DNA from: RGIG8709 sp045537065
Lineage (GTDB): Bacteria > Bacillota > Clostridia > Monoglobales > Monoglobaceae
DNA length: 44,411 bases
Reading direction: 5' to 3'
NCBI GenBank assembly: GCA_045537065.1
Contig: JAZSOT010000087.1
Location: forward strand, 1 to 44,411
The notes under the pieces were generated by a model that ran no database searches, was not told the origin of the DNA, and was given only the letters and a program-made list of their open reading frames with translations. A program made the translations under genes and the position numbers. Positions 26,659 through 33,848 of the stretch are shown piece after piece (within the stretch, counting starts at the first letter, position 1; each line of letters starts with the position of its first letter).

Positions 26659-27480
26659 TTATACTCCTTTTTCCAGTTTCTTGGGAATTTTTATAGTGTA
26701 TTCTATAAATTCATCAGTTTCCTCTTTGGAAGATTTAGCATCTATCCCTGATTTTTTCATTATATCTATAGCTTTTTTTATCGTGTTTGCAAAAATACGC
26801 ACATCCTTGAAAACCCTTATATTTTTGACCTCTGCAGGTCTTTCGCTCTTTTCTTCCTCCTGACTTATAAGCCTTTCCACAAGCTCCTCGCTTTTTGAAA
26901 CATTAAGCCCTTTTGCTATTATTTCGTCAAGTGCTTTTCTTCTCAGCTTTTCATCCTGAATTTTAAGAAGTGCCCTTGCGTGACGTTCCGTTAGATTATT
27001 TTCCGCAAGCTTTTTTCTTATATCGGGAGAAAGCTTTAAAATACGGATTTTGTTTGCAATTGTTGATTGCTTTTTACCAAGCCTTGCGGCAAGCTCCTCC
27101 TGTGTCAGTCCGTGAACGGCAATCAGCGAAAGATACGCTTCCGCCTCTTCTATGTAGCAAAGGTTTTCTCTTTGAATATTTTCGATTAAAGCCATAATCG
27201 CACTGTCCGTTCCGCTTGCCCTCACGATTACTGCATTTATTTCAAAAAGTCCTATATTCTTGCAGGCTCTGAGTCTTCTCTCCCCTGCAATAAGCTCATA
27301 TTCATTATTCCCCGCAGGTCTTAAAACCACAGGCTGCATAAGCCCGTATTGTCTTATGGACTCTTCAAGCTCCGAAAGAGCCTCACTTTCCATCTCCTGT
27401 CTCGGTTGATATGGATTTGGTCTTATTTTTGAAATCTCCACAAGATGTGTTCCTGTTCTTTCTTCTGTATAATTTACCAT
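26659..27480 (-). CDS. noc: ParB/Noc family DNA-binding protein, closest in motif to Noc
   Basis: ParB-type CTPases load on palindromic DNA sites; Noc uses this to block division over the nucleoid. The ATG at 27480, with AAGGAGG upstream, gives 273 residues; the longer open frame upstream has no support. The CTP-binding box is present (RPNPYQPR, ENIQREN and GERRLRACK). The helix-turn-helix LGKKQSTIANKIRILKL and the following ERHARALLKI fit Noc better than Spo0J/ParB. The amphipathic N-terminal helix that anchors Bacillus Noc to the membrane is not visible: the protein starts MVNYTEERTG. No parA is adjacent. Confidence 0.82.
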   Translation of the reverse strand: MVNYTEERTGTHLVEISKIRPNPYQPRQEMESEALSELEESIRQYGLMQPVVLRPAGNNEYELIAGERRLRACKNIGLFEINAVIVRASGTDSAIMALIENIQRENLCYIEEAEAYLSLIAVHGLTQEELAARLGKKQSTIANKIRILKLSPDIRKKLAENNLTERHARALLKIQDEKLRRKALDEIIAKGLNVSKSEELVERLISQEEEKSERPAEVKNIRVFKDVRIFANTIKKAIDIMKKSGIDAKSSKEETDEFIEYTIKIPKKLEKGV

Positions 27481-27501
27481 ATTTATTCCTCCTTTTTTCC
27501 A

Positions 27502-27530
27502 ATCATACCATACGAGAAATAAATTTACAA
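27502..27530 (-). promoter_or_regulatory. Promoter of noc
   Basis: On the minus strand TTGTAA (27525-27530), a 17-bp spacer and TATGAT (27502-27507). Confidence 0.6.
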
Positions 27531-27623
27531 ATTTTTCCATATGCAATTGTTGACAAAAGGCGGGAAAGAGATAAATAATATGACAATGTGTGATTAAAGG
27601 TGAGTTTATACTGCAAAAAAACA

Positions 27624-27650
27624 TAAAAAAAGCAGAGAAAGATTCTCTGC
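27624..27650 (-). terminator. Rho-independent terminator at the end of the gene-free block
   Basis: GCAGAGAA/TTCTCTGC stem with a 3-nt loop, followed by TTTTTTT on the minus strand. No gene ends immediately upstream of it, so some non-coding transcript must be what it stops. Confidence 0.75.
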
Positions 27651-27875
27651 CGATTTTTCCGCAAAGAGATTAAAATTGAAGAAAAATGCAGTTATATTTT
27701 GTGAAATCGTTTTCGTCGGTGTACAAGTGTACTCCAGAGAACGATTTCGCAAAAAGCAAGCAAAGGCAAGGGAAATTCGATGTTTCCCTTGCCTTTTCAA
27801 AACAACTTTACATAGGCAGTTGAAAACACCTGCCCACAACTTTTCCTTATAATACTTTCTGCTTGCGGTAGAACA
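27624..27875 (-). ncRNA. Hairpin-rich gene-free block, candidate small RNA or dispersed palindromic element
   Basis: This 400-bp interval between noc and yitT has no convincing gene. On the minus strand a weak promoter (TTGTTC, about 16 bp, TATTAT, near 27848-27875) is followed by a small stem GGCAG/CTGCC (27816-27835), a 14-bp perfect stem AAAGGCAAGGGAAA (27762-27796), a GAAATCGTT/AACGATTTC stem with an inner GTAC/GTAC hairpin (27703-27748) and a terminator hairpin GCAGAGAA/TTCTCTGC (27632-27650) with a run of seven T. The second stem may instead be the yitT terminator. It does not show the marks of SRP RNA, tmRNA or RNase P RNA. Confidence 0.45.
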
Positions 27876-27889
27876 AGTTTTTGTCAATT

Positions 27890-28729
27890 TTAATGATAGA
27901 CATGGAAGCCGTTGCCCACTATCTGTTGCGACTCTGCAAAAACAACAAAGGCATTTTCATCAATTTCAAGAATTTTTTGCTGGAATGTGGGAGCCTCCTT
28001 ATCCTTCATAGCACAAAACAGAAGCTTTTTTTCGTTGTTTGTGTAGCCCCCTTTGGCATCTATCATAGTTACACCTCGCGGGGACGAAGTTACTATTCTG
28101 TTGGAAATTTCTTCCCCTTTATTAGTTATAACAAATGCCATTTTTGAAACGTTTAGAGTGCTTATAAGCCTGTCTATAACAAAGTTTGAAATAAACATTG
28201 AAATAACGCCGAAAAGCACCAAATCTATATCATTGAAAACGAAGAGAGAGCTTAAAATAATAACACCGTCAACAAGCATCAAAATTTTGCCGATAGGAAG
28301 AGATTTGAATTTATGCTGAATAAGTCTGCCGATTATATCACCGCCACCTGTTGATGAGCCTGATGCAAGGGCGAGACCTATGCCAAAGCCATATAAAACT
28401 CCACCGAAAATTGTTCCAAGAACAACATTCTCTGTTGCAGGCGGGAAATAAGAAAAAATTTCAGAGAAAACCGAAATAAGACCTGCCCCCAGAATGGTTT
28501 TTAATATAAAATCCTTTCCCAGAACTTTAAAGCCGAATATAAGCAAAACCAGATTTATAACCCCGAAGGACAAACCGATGGGAATATTAAGAGAATTATA
28601 TAAAATAATGGCAATACCCGAAACCCCGCCTCCGACTACCTTGTTGGGAGATAAAAAAAGGCTTATTCCAACCGCCGTTATTAAAGTTCCGATAATAGTT
28701 GACAAAATTGAATTTGATGTTTTTTTCAT
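27890..28729 (-). CDS. YitT family membrane protein
   Basis: The 279-residue protein has five to six membrane helices (about 10-170), including GTLITAVGISLFLSPNKVVGGGVSGIAIIL and SGSSTGGGDIIGRLI, and a C-terminal cytosolic DUF2179 domain (about 205-275; VTSSPRGVTMIDAKGGYTN and DENAFVVFAESQQIVGNGF). YitT/YebE proteins are widespread in Firmicutes and their function is not settled. The start is ATG with AAGGAGAGAG upstream. It is a single gene between the RHH terminator and the gene-free block. Confidence 0.9.
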   Translation of the reverse strand: MKKTSNSILSTIIGTLITAVGISLFLSPNKVVGGGVSGIAIILYNSLNIPIGLSFGVINLVLLIFGFKVLGKDFILKTILGAGLISVFSEIFSYFPPATENVVLGTIFGGVLYGFGIGLALASGSSTGGGDIIGRLIQHKFKSLPIGKILMLVDGVIILSSLFVFNDIDLVLFGVISMFISNFVIDRLISTLNVSKMAFVITNKGEEISNRIVTSSPRGVTMIDAKGGYTNNEKKLLFCAMKDKEAPTFQQKILEIDENAFVVFAESQQIVGNGFHVYH

Positions 28730-28759
28730 AAAACTCTCTCCTTACAATAAAAACTTAAA

Positions 28760-28787
28760 AAGCCAAAAGGCTCTTGCCCCTTGGCTT
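28760..28787 (-). terminator. Terminator of the Arc-like repressor gene
   Basis: AAGCCAAGGGGC/GCCTTTTGGCTT stem (two G-T wobbles) with loop AAGA, then TTTTT on the minus strand. Confidence 0.75.
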
Positions 28788-28812
28788 ACTCTATCACACC
28801 TTGAAAAAATTG

Positions 28813-29007
28813 TCAATCTGTTTTTACAAGACTTTCAATATCTTCCTCCGTTATCTTACCGTTTTTCTTTTCAAAATCTTCAACTAAACTGCGAATTAAA
28901 TACAAAATCTGCCCGCTCCCGCTTCTTCCGTTATACTTTGAAACAAAGTAAAATTTATCAAGCATATCGCTATCGCACCTTATACTTAAATGCTTTTGTT
29001 TTCCCAT
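28813..29007 (-). CDS. Small Arc-like ribbon-helix-helix DNA-binding protein
   Basis: The 64-residue protein starts at the ATG 29007, with AGGAATT upstream. It has the ribbon-helix-helix layout: a beta strand (KHLSIRCDSDMLDKF), helix, the turn NGRSGSGQ, a second helix and an end EKKNGKI. The pattern NGRS...K..GKI recalls the Arc repressor family. Such proteins dimerise and insert the strand into the major groove of palindromic operators. Two such palindromes lie directly upstream, shared with a divergent 54-codon gene, so autoregulation is likely. The partner gene and physiological role are unknown. Confidence 0.75.
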   Translation of the reverse strand: MGKQKHLSIRCDSDMLDKFYFVSKYNGRSGSGQILYLIRSLVEDFEKKNGKITEEDIESLVKTD

Positions 29008-29024
29008 AATTCCTACCCTCACTT

Positions 29025-29096
29025 TGCACTAACTTTACATTGATTTTACACTTAGTTTGTGCTAAAATGTTTAATATGCACTAATTTTTAGTGCAT
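29025..29096. promoter_or_regulatory. Inverted-repeat operator candidates between the Arc-like gene and a small gene
   Basis: A perfect palindrome TGCACTAA-TTT-TTAGTGCA lies at 29078-29096. The same half-site TGCACTAA recurs at 29025-29032, and TTAGTTTGTGC at 29052-29062 is a near-match of the other half. They are placed between the divergent genes, 20-25 bp before the +-strand ribosome binding site. Confidence 0.6.
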
Positions 29097-29118
29097 TAAT
29101 TTTAAAGGAGGACAAAAA

Positions 29119-29283
29119 ATGCATAAGTTAAAGGAAAAAGTTTACAAGTTATACAGAATGTCGGCAAAATTAAATTTATATTTTGCCCTCTGCGAAGTTG
29201 ACAAAAAGAGGGTAAAAAAAGAGCTTTCGGGTATTTTATCCATTGCAGAAGAAATTATGAAAGAATTACAGGGAACGGATTAA
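29119..29283 (+). CDS. Hypothetical 54-residue basic protein, divergent from the Arc-like gene
   Basis: I recognise no family. The ATG at 29119 has the strong site AAAGGAGG 7 bp upstream. The 54 codons encode a charged, lysine-rich, helix-prone peptide: MHKLKEKVYKLYRM at the N-terminus, a tyrosine/leucine-rich middle (LNLYFALCEVD) and an amphipathic tail (ILSIAEEIMKEL). It is too short for most gene finders but is supported by the ribosome binding site, the shared operator region and the stop codon sitting at the centre of a 24-bp palindrome. It is probably the partner or target of the Arc-like repressor. Confidence 0.6.
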   Translation: MHKLKEKVYKLYRMSAKLNLYFALCEVDKKRVKKELSGILSIAEEIMKELQGTD

Positions 29284-29293
29284 TCCGTTCCCT
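29270..29293. repeat. 24-bp perfect palindrome over two convergent stop codons
   Basis: AGGGAACGGATT followed directly by its complement forms an uninterrupted 24-bp palindrome. The TAA of the 54-codon gene (29281-29283) is at its centre, and the stop of the convergent DUF2508 gene (29292-29294) overlaps its right end. It can act as a bidirectional hairpin, but no T run follows on either side. Confidence 0.8.
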
Positions 29294-29555
29294 ACGACTC
29301 CGTGTTTTCTTTTATCTCACCTAAAATATGTTCAAATCGTGCCTCTTCCGCTCTTATTTTATAAATATAAATGTCAACAAGCTTGGGGTCGGTTACGTTA
29401 TTGAAATTATCTATGGCACACTCTAAGCTTTCCTTTGAGTCTTTAAGCTGTTTTTTCAGCTGATTTAAGTACACATTTTCTTTGCTTTTCTCTTTTTTCG
29501 GTTTCAGAAAAACATTCAAAAAACTCTCTCTGCCCGTCCTGTTTAAAGGTATCAT
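29292..29555 (-). CDS. DUF2508 family protein (YaaL-like)
   Basis: The 87-residue protein starts at ATG 29555 with GGGGGG upstream; a TTG one codon earlier is possible. The N-terminus is basic (NRTGRESFLNVFLKPKKEK), followed by a helical core containing the DUF2508 signature: NNVTDPKLVDIYIYKIRAEEARFEHIL. In Bacillus the homologue yaaL lies between recR and bofA; here it stands alone, convergent with the 54-codon gene. Its function is unknown. Confidence 0.82.
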   Translation of the reverse strand: MIPLNRTGRESFLNVFLKPKKEKSKENVYLNQLKKQLKDSKESLECAIDNFNNVTDPKLVDIYIYKIRAEEARFEHILGEIKENTES

Positions 29556-29641
29556 CAAAAAACCCCCTTTTTTATATTTAATATTATGGGCTTTTCCTTG
29601 AAAAATATTCCATTTACATTGTTAAATTTCGGTTAAAACTA

Positions 29642-29670
29642 TTGTATAAAAAGAATTTTTGTGGTACAAT
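29642..29670 (+). promoter_or_regulatory. Promoter of secA
   Basis: TTGTAT (29642-29647), a 17-bp spacer and TACAAT (29665-29670). Confidence 0.75.
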
Positions 29671-29722
29671 GTATAATACTAATGTAGTAAAATGGAGTAA
29701 GTATATATATTCGGAGGCAATA

Positions 29723-32470
29723 ATGAGTTTAAAAAGTATAATTGAAAAGTTCATTGGCACTTACAGTGACAGGGAATTAAAACGCATAAATCCTATCGCA
29801 GAAAAAGTTCTTGCCCTTGAACCAGAGATAGAGGCTCTTTCTGACAAGGAGCTGAAAGCAAAAACAGATGAATTTAAAGAAAGACTTAAAGCAGGGGAAA
29901 CAACAGATGATATTTTGCCCGAGGCATTTGCTGTTTGCCGCGAGGCGGCATGGCGTGTTCTTGGTATGAAGCACTTCCCCGTTCAGGTTATCGGCGGAAT
30001 TGTTCTTCATCAGGGCAGAATTTCCGAAATGAAAACGGGTGAGGGTAAAACTCTTGTTGCAACTCTTCCTGCTTATCTTAATGCTCTGACAGGAAAGGGC
30101 GTTCATATCGTTACGGTTAACGACTATCTTGCAAAGCGTGACTCTGAGTGGATGGGTAAGCTTTATAATTTCCTTGGTCTTTCCGTTGGTCTTATCGTTC
30201 ACGATATGGAAAACGAAGCAAGACGAAATGCTTATGCAAAAGACATAACCTACGGAACAAACAACGAAATGGGCTTTGACTATCTTCGTGACAATATGGT
30301 TATCTACAAAGAACACAAGGTTCAAAGAGGTCACGCTTTCGCCATTGTGGATGAGGTTGACAGTATTTTAATTGACGAGGCAAGAACCCCTCTTATTATT
30401 TCGGGGGTTGGGGACAAATCAACCGCTCTTTACGATAAGGCAAACCTTTTTGCAAAAACCCTGAAATTTAAAAAGGTGGTTGAAACCAACTCAAAAGAAG
30501 AAGACGAAGATGTTTACACAGATGTTGACTATGTTGTTGACGAAAAGGCAAGAACTGTGACTCTGACACCTCAGGGGGTTAAAAAAGCAGAGCAGACCTT
30601 CTCCCTTGAAAATCTTACCGACCCTGCAAATATGACAATTTCACACCACATAAACCAAGCCATCAAGGCTCACGGACTTATGAAAAGGGATATTGACTAT
30701 GTTGTTAAAGACGGTCAGGTTATTATTGTTGATGAATTTACTGGCAGACTTATGTTTGGCAGACGCTACAGCGACGGTCTTCATCAGGCAATTGAGGCAA
30801 AGGAAAACGTTAAGGTTGAAAACGAGAGCAAAACTCTTGCAACTATTACTTTCCAGAACTATTTTAGACTTTACGAAAAGCTTTCGGGTATGACGGGTAC
30901 TGCCCAGACAGAAGAAGACGAATTTCAGGAAATATATAAGCTCGACGTTGTGGTTATCCCCACAAATAAGCCTCTCCTCCGTGAGGATTTGCCTGACCTT
31001 ATCTATAAAACCGAAAAGGCAAAATTTGAGGCTGTTATTTCCGAGGTTGAAAAATGCCACGAGATAGGTCAGCCTGTTCTAATCGGCACAGTTTCCATTG
31101 AGAAGAGCGAAATTTTAAGCGGTATGCTGAAAAGACGAGGAATAAAGCACAACGTGTTAAATGCCAAGATGCACGAAAAGGAAGCTGAAATCGTTGCTCA
31201 GGCAGGTAAATTCGGAGCGGTTACCATTGCTACCAATATGGCAGGCCGAGGAACAGACATTGTTCTTGGCGGTAACGCAGAATTCCTTGCAAAATGCGAA
31301 ATGGAAAAGCAGGGTATATCCCCTGAATTAATCGTTCAGGCAACAGGCTTTGCAGAAACCGATGATGAAGAAATCTTAAATGCAAGGAAAGTCTTCAAAG
31401 AGCTTCACGAAAAGTTTAAAGCAGAAACCCTGCCTATGCAAAAAAGCGTGCTTGATGCAGGCGGGCTATATATAATCGGCACAGAGAGACACGAATCAAG
31501 ACGAATTGACAACCAGCTGAGAGGTCGAAGCGGACGTCAGGGCGATGCGGGAAAATCAAGATTTTTCCTTTCCCTTGAGGATGACCTTATGAGACTTTTT
31601 GCGGCAGATAAAATAAACCGTGTTATGGAAATGGTTGGCTTTAACGAAAGCGACGCCTTAGAATCAAGGCTTATATCAGGCACCATAGAGACCGCACAGG
31701 CAAGGGTTGAGGGCAGAAACTTTGATATAAGAAAACACGTTCTCCAATATGATGATGTTAATAATCAGCAGAGAGAAATTATTTACGGTCAGCGTAATCA
31801 GGTTCTTGACGGAATGAATCTTGAGGGCACAATCAAGAATATGATTAAATCAAGCATTGAAAATATTCTTCCAAGGTTCTGCCCTATGGACAGACACCCC
31901 GAGGAATGGGATTTCCAAGGTCTCCGTGAATATCTCGAAAATCACTTTTTGCCTTTTTCAGAGGGTGATTTTGAATTTACAGACCACGACATTGACCATA
32001 TGACACACGATAGCCTGACAGATGATGTTCTTGAAATCGCACTTAGACAATATAAAGAAAAGGAAGAGCTTTTCGGCGATGACATAAGAGAGGTTGAAAG
32101 GGTTATTCTTCTCCGTGTTGTTGATGCAAAATGGATGGACCACATTGACTCAATGGAACAGCTTCGTCAGGGAATAGGTCTTAGGGCTTATGCACAGAAA
32201 GACCCTGTTATTGAATATAAGTTTGAGGCAATGGATATGTTTGAAGAAATGACTGACATTATAAAGGAAGAAACTGTGAGAAATCTTTATCACGTTTTTC
32301 CTCAGTCACAAATTGAAAGGACACAGGTTGCAAAACCAACCGCAGAAAATCTTGGAGGCGACGGAACAATAAAGAAAAAACCCGTTGCCCGCGAAAACAA
32401 GATTGGCAGAAATGACCCCTGCCCCTGCGGAAGCGGAAAAAAATACAAGCATTGCTGCTTAGAGCGTTGA
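29723..32470 (+). CDS. secA: Protein translocase ATPase SecA
   Basis: SecA is the ATP motor that drives preproteins through SecYEG. The ATG at 29723 follows GGAGG; an upstream frame of 27 codons is not used because it includes the promoter. The 915 residues have the canonical order: Walker A MKTGEGKT (103-110), DEVDSILIDEA, the preprotein-binding insert, the second nucleotide-binding domain (NMAGRGTDIVLGGN), helical wing/scaffold, and a C-terminal zinc-binding SEC-C motif NDPCPCGSGKKYKHCC that contacts SecB or ribosomes. The stop is TGA, embedded in the first hairpin of the array that follows. prfB lies 242 bp downstream. Confidence 0.97.
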   Translation: MSLKSIIEKFIGTYSDRELKRINPIAEKVLALEPEIEALSDKELKAKTDEFKERLKAGETTDDILPEAFAVCREAAWRVLGMKHFPVQVIGGIVLHQGRISEMKTGEGKTLVATLPAYLNALTGKGVHIVTVNDYLAKRDSEWMGKLYNFLGLSVGLIVHDMENEARRNAYAKDITYGTNNEMGFDYLRDNMVIYKEHKVQRGHAFAIVDEVDSILIDEARTPLIISGVGDKSTALYDKANLFAKTLKFKKVVETNSKEEDEDVYTDVDYVVDEKARTVTLTPQGVKKAEQTFSLENLTDPANMTISHHINQAIKAHGLMKRDIDYVVKDGQVIIVDEFTGRLMFGRRYSDGLHQAIEAKENVKVENESKTLATITFQNYFRLYEKLSGMTGTAQTEEDEFQEIYKLDVVVIPTNKPLLREDLPDLIYKTEKAKFEAVISEVEKCHEIGQPVLIGTVSIEKSEILSGMLKRRGIKHNVLNAKMHEKEAEIVAQAGKFGAVTIATNMAGRGTDIVLGGNAEFLAKCEMEKQGISPELIVQATGFAETDDEEILNARKVFKELHEKFKAETLPMQKSVLDAGGLYIIGTERHESRRIDNQLRGRSGRQGDAGKSRFFLSLEDDLMRLFAADKINRVMEMVGFNESDALESRLISGTIETAQARVEGRNFDIRKHVLQYDDVNNQQREIIYGQRNQVLDGMNLEGTIKNMIKSSIENILPRFCPMDRHPEEWDFQGLREYLENHFLPFSEGDFEFTDHDIDHMTHDSLTDDVLEIALRQYKEKEELFGDDIREVERVILLRVVDAKWMDHIDSMEQLRQGIGLRAYAQKDPVIEYKFEAMDMFEEMTDIIKEETVRNLYHVFPQSQIERTQVAKPTAENLGGDGTIKKKPVARENKIGRNDPCPCGSGKKYKHCCLER

Positions 32471-32696
32471 GATAGCTCAACGCTCATCGATATAAATCTC
32501 CCCTGAGATTTTCGATATGTTCCGTTTGGAACTCGATATGTGCCTTGCACTCGATATGTTGCCTGGCGGCAACGAGATTTTTATCATATCGAAACCGAGC
32601 AGAAGCGAGGTTATATCGAATTTTGCGAAGCAAAATATATCGAGCAAACGAAATTTGCATATCAACAATTAAAATATATGGATTGCCAAAAGGCAA
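32462..32696. repeat. TCGATAT-separated hairpin array between secA and prfB
   Basis: The first stem is GAGCGTTGA/TCAACGCTC (32462-32485) and contains the secA stop. Then heptamer TCGATAT occurs at 32487, 32512, 32533 and 32551, and its reverse complement ATATCGA at 32586, 32613 and 32637, with a degenerate ATATCAA at 32659. Between consecutive heptamers lie different short hairpins: AAATCTC/GAGATTT, GTTCC/GGAAC, GTGC/GCAC, GTTGCC/GGCAAC, AACC/GGTT, ATTTTGC/GCAAAAT and GCAAA/TTTGC. A last one, TTGCC/GGCAA (32684-32696), precedes the prfB ribosome binding site. Left heptamers can pair with right heptamers. Confidence 0.85.
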
Positions 32697-32712
32697 CAAA
32701 GAGGTGATTACT

Positions 32713-33826
32713 GTGTTAGAGTTTGATGAATACAAACTTTTACTTGAAGGAATGGAAAAAAATATCACAGATTTGAGTGATTCACTTTAACTTAGAAAAA
32801 ACCAAAGAAGAAATCGCATCACTCGAAAAAAAGACGGAAAATCCCGATTTCTACAGCGATATGGAGTCAGCGGGAAAGGTTCTGCAGACCATTAAAGGAC
32901 TTAAAGGAAAGATAGAACGCTTTGAAAATCTCCGCTCCTCCCACGAAGATTTGCTCACATTAGTTCTTCTCGGCATTGAGGAAAACGACGCATCCGTTCT
33001 TCCTGAAATTAAAGAGGGTGTTAAGCTCTTAAAAGAAAACCTTAGTAATATGGAGCTTGAAACTCTTCTCTCAGGAAAATATGACAAGAATAATGCTATC
33101 CTCACTCTCCACGCGGGAGCAGGAGGAACAGAGGCTCAGGACTGGTGCGAGATGCTTTACAGAATGTACACAAGATGGGCGGAAAGACGTGGCTTTAAAA
33201 CCGAGACTCTTGACTATTTGGACGGTGAAGAGGCGGGAATAAAAAGCGTTACTTTCCAGATAGACGGGCTTAATGCTTATGGCTATGCAAAATGCGAAAA
33301 GGGGGTTCACCGCCTTGTCCGCATTTCTCCCTTTGATGCATCAGGAAGAAGACACACCTCCTTTGCATCACTTGAGGTTATGCCAGAAATTGATGACGAA
33401 ATAGAAATCGACATCAGCCCCGAGGACTTAAAAATCGACACCTACCGTGCAAGCGGTGCAGGCGGTCAGCACATAAATAAAACAGAGTCCGCAATAAGAA
33501 TAACCCATCTTCCCACAGGACTCGTTGTTACCTGCCAGAATGAGCGTTCTCAGCACAAAAACCGTGCAACGGCACTAAAAATGCTGAAATCAAAGCTTGT
33601 TGAAATTGCAGAAAGAGAACAAAAGGAGAAAATCGAAGACTTAAAAGGCGTCCAGCTTGACAACGGCTGGGGAAGTCAGATAAGGTCTTATGTTTTCCAC
33701 CCTTACAGTATGGTGAAAGACCACCGAACAAATTTTGAAACAGGAAACACAGGCTCTGTTATGGACGGAGATTTGGACGGATTTATAAACGCATACCTCA
33801 CCGCTCTTTCCCGCGGCGAGCTTTAA
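32713..33826 (+). CDS. prfB: Peptide chain release factor 2, with programmed +1 frameshift
   Basis: RF2 releases peptides at UGA and UAA. Translation starts at GTG 32713 (GAGGTG 6 bp upstream). After 25 codons ending ...SDSL the frame hits TAA (32788-32790). A +1 shift at CTT TAA C (32785-32791) enters the main frame at AAC 32789, giving NLEKTKEEIASLEKK and a product of 370 residues, the normal RF2 length. The recognition motif SPF is in RISPFDASGRR and the catalytic GGQ is in SGAGGQHINK (about residue 250). The position of the shift matches that of the usual Firmicute prfB, where the site is CTT TGA C. The preceding GAGTGA is at best a weak stimulatory Shine-Dalgarno. The gene is followed by prfA after 22 bp. 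Confidence 0.93.
32785..32791 (+). promoter_or_regulatory. prfB frameshift site CTT-TAA-C (variant with UAA)
   Basis: The slippery CTT is followed by the in-frame stop TAA and C. Normally the stop is TGA, so that low RF2 favours shifting. Here UAA is decoded by both RF1 and RF2, and the residue after the shift is Asn (AAC) rather than the usual Asp (GAC). Confidence 0.85.
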
Positions 33827-33848
33827 AATCACGAAAGGAAGAGGCAAA

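Noticed and set aside
27624..27875. SRP RNA, 6S RNA, tmRNA or RNase P RNA in the gene-free block
   Set aside because: The diagnostic segments (GGAAG tetraloop region, long rod with central bubble, tRNA-like ends, P4 core) are not visible.
27606..27887. A 93-codon minus-strand open frame between yitT and noc
   Set aside because: It runs through the strong hairpins, has no ribosome binding site and an odd composition rich in Cys, Phe and Leu; it looks like structure, not protein.
28494..29009. A 171-codon plus-strand frame over yitT and the Arc-like gene
   Set aside because: It is antisense to two better supported genes and shows no family or ribosome binding site.
32462..32696. A CRISPR array
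   Set aside because: The repeat is only 7 bp, changes orientation in the middle, and the intervening units are palindromes rather than unique spacers; no cas genes are present.
32477..32790. Several small open frames through the TCGATAT array
   Set aside because: They come from translating palindromes, are found in several frames at once and lack ribosome binding sites. Only the short leading frame of prfB starting at 32713 is real.
32713..33826. prfB read as a pseudogene because of the internal stop
   Set aside because: The stop is exactly where the known programmed frameshift of RF2 occurs, and the rest of the protein is intact and complete.
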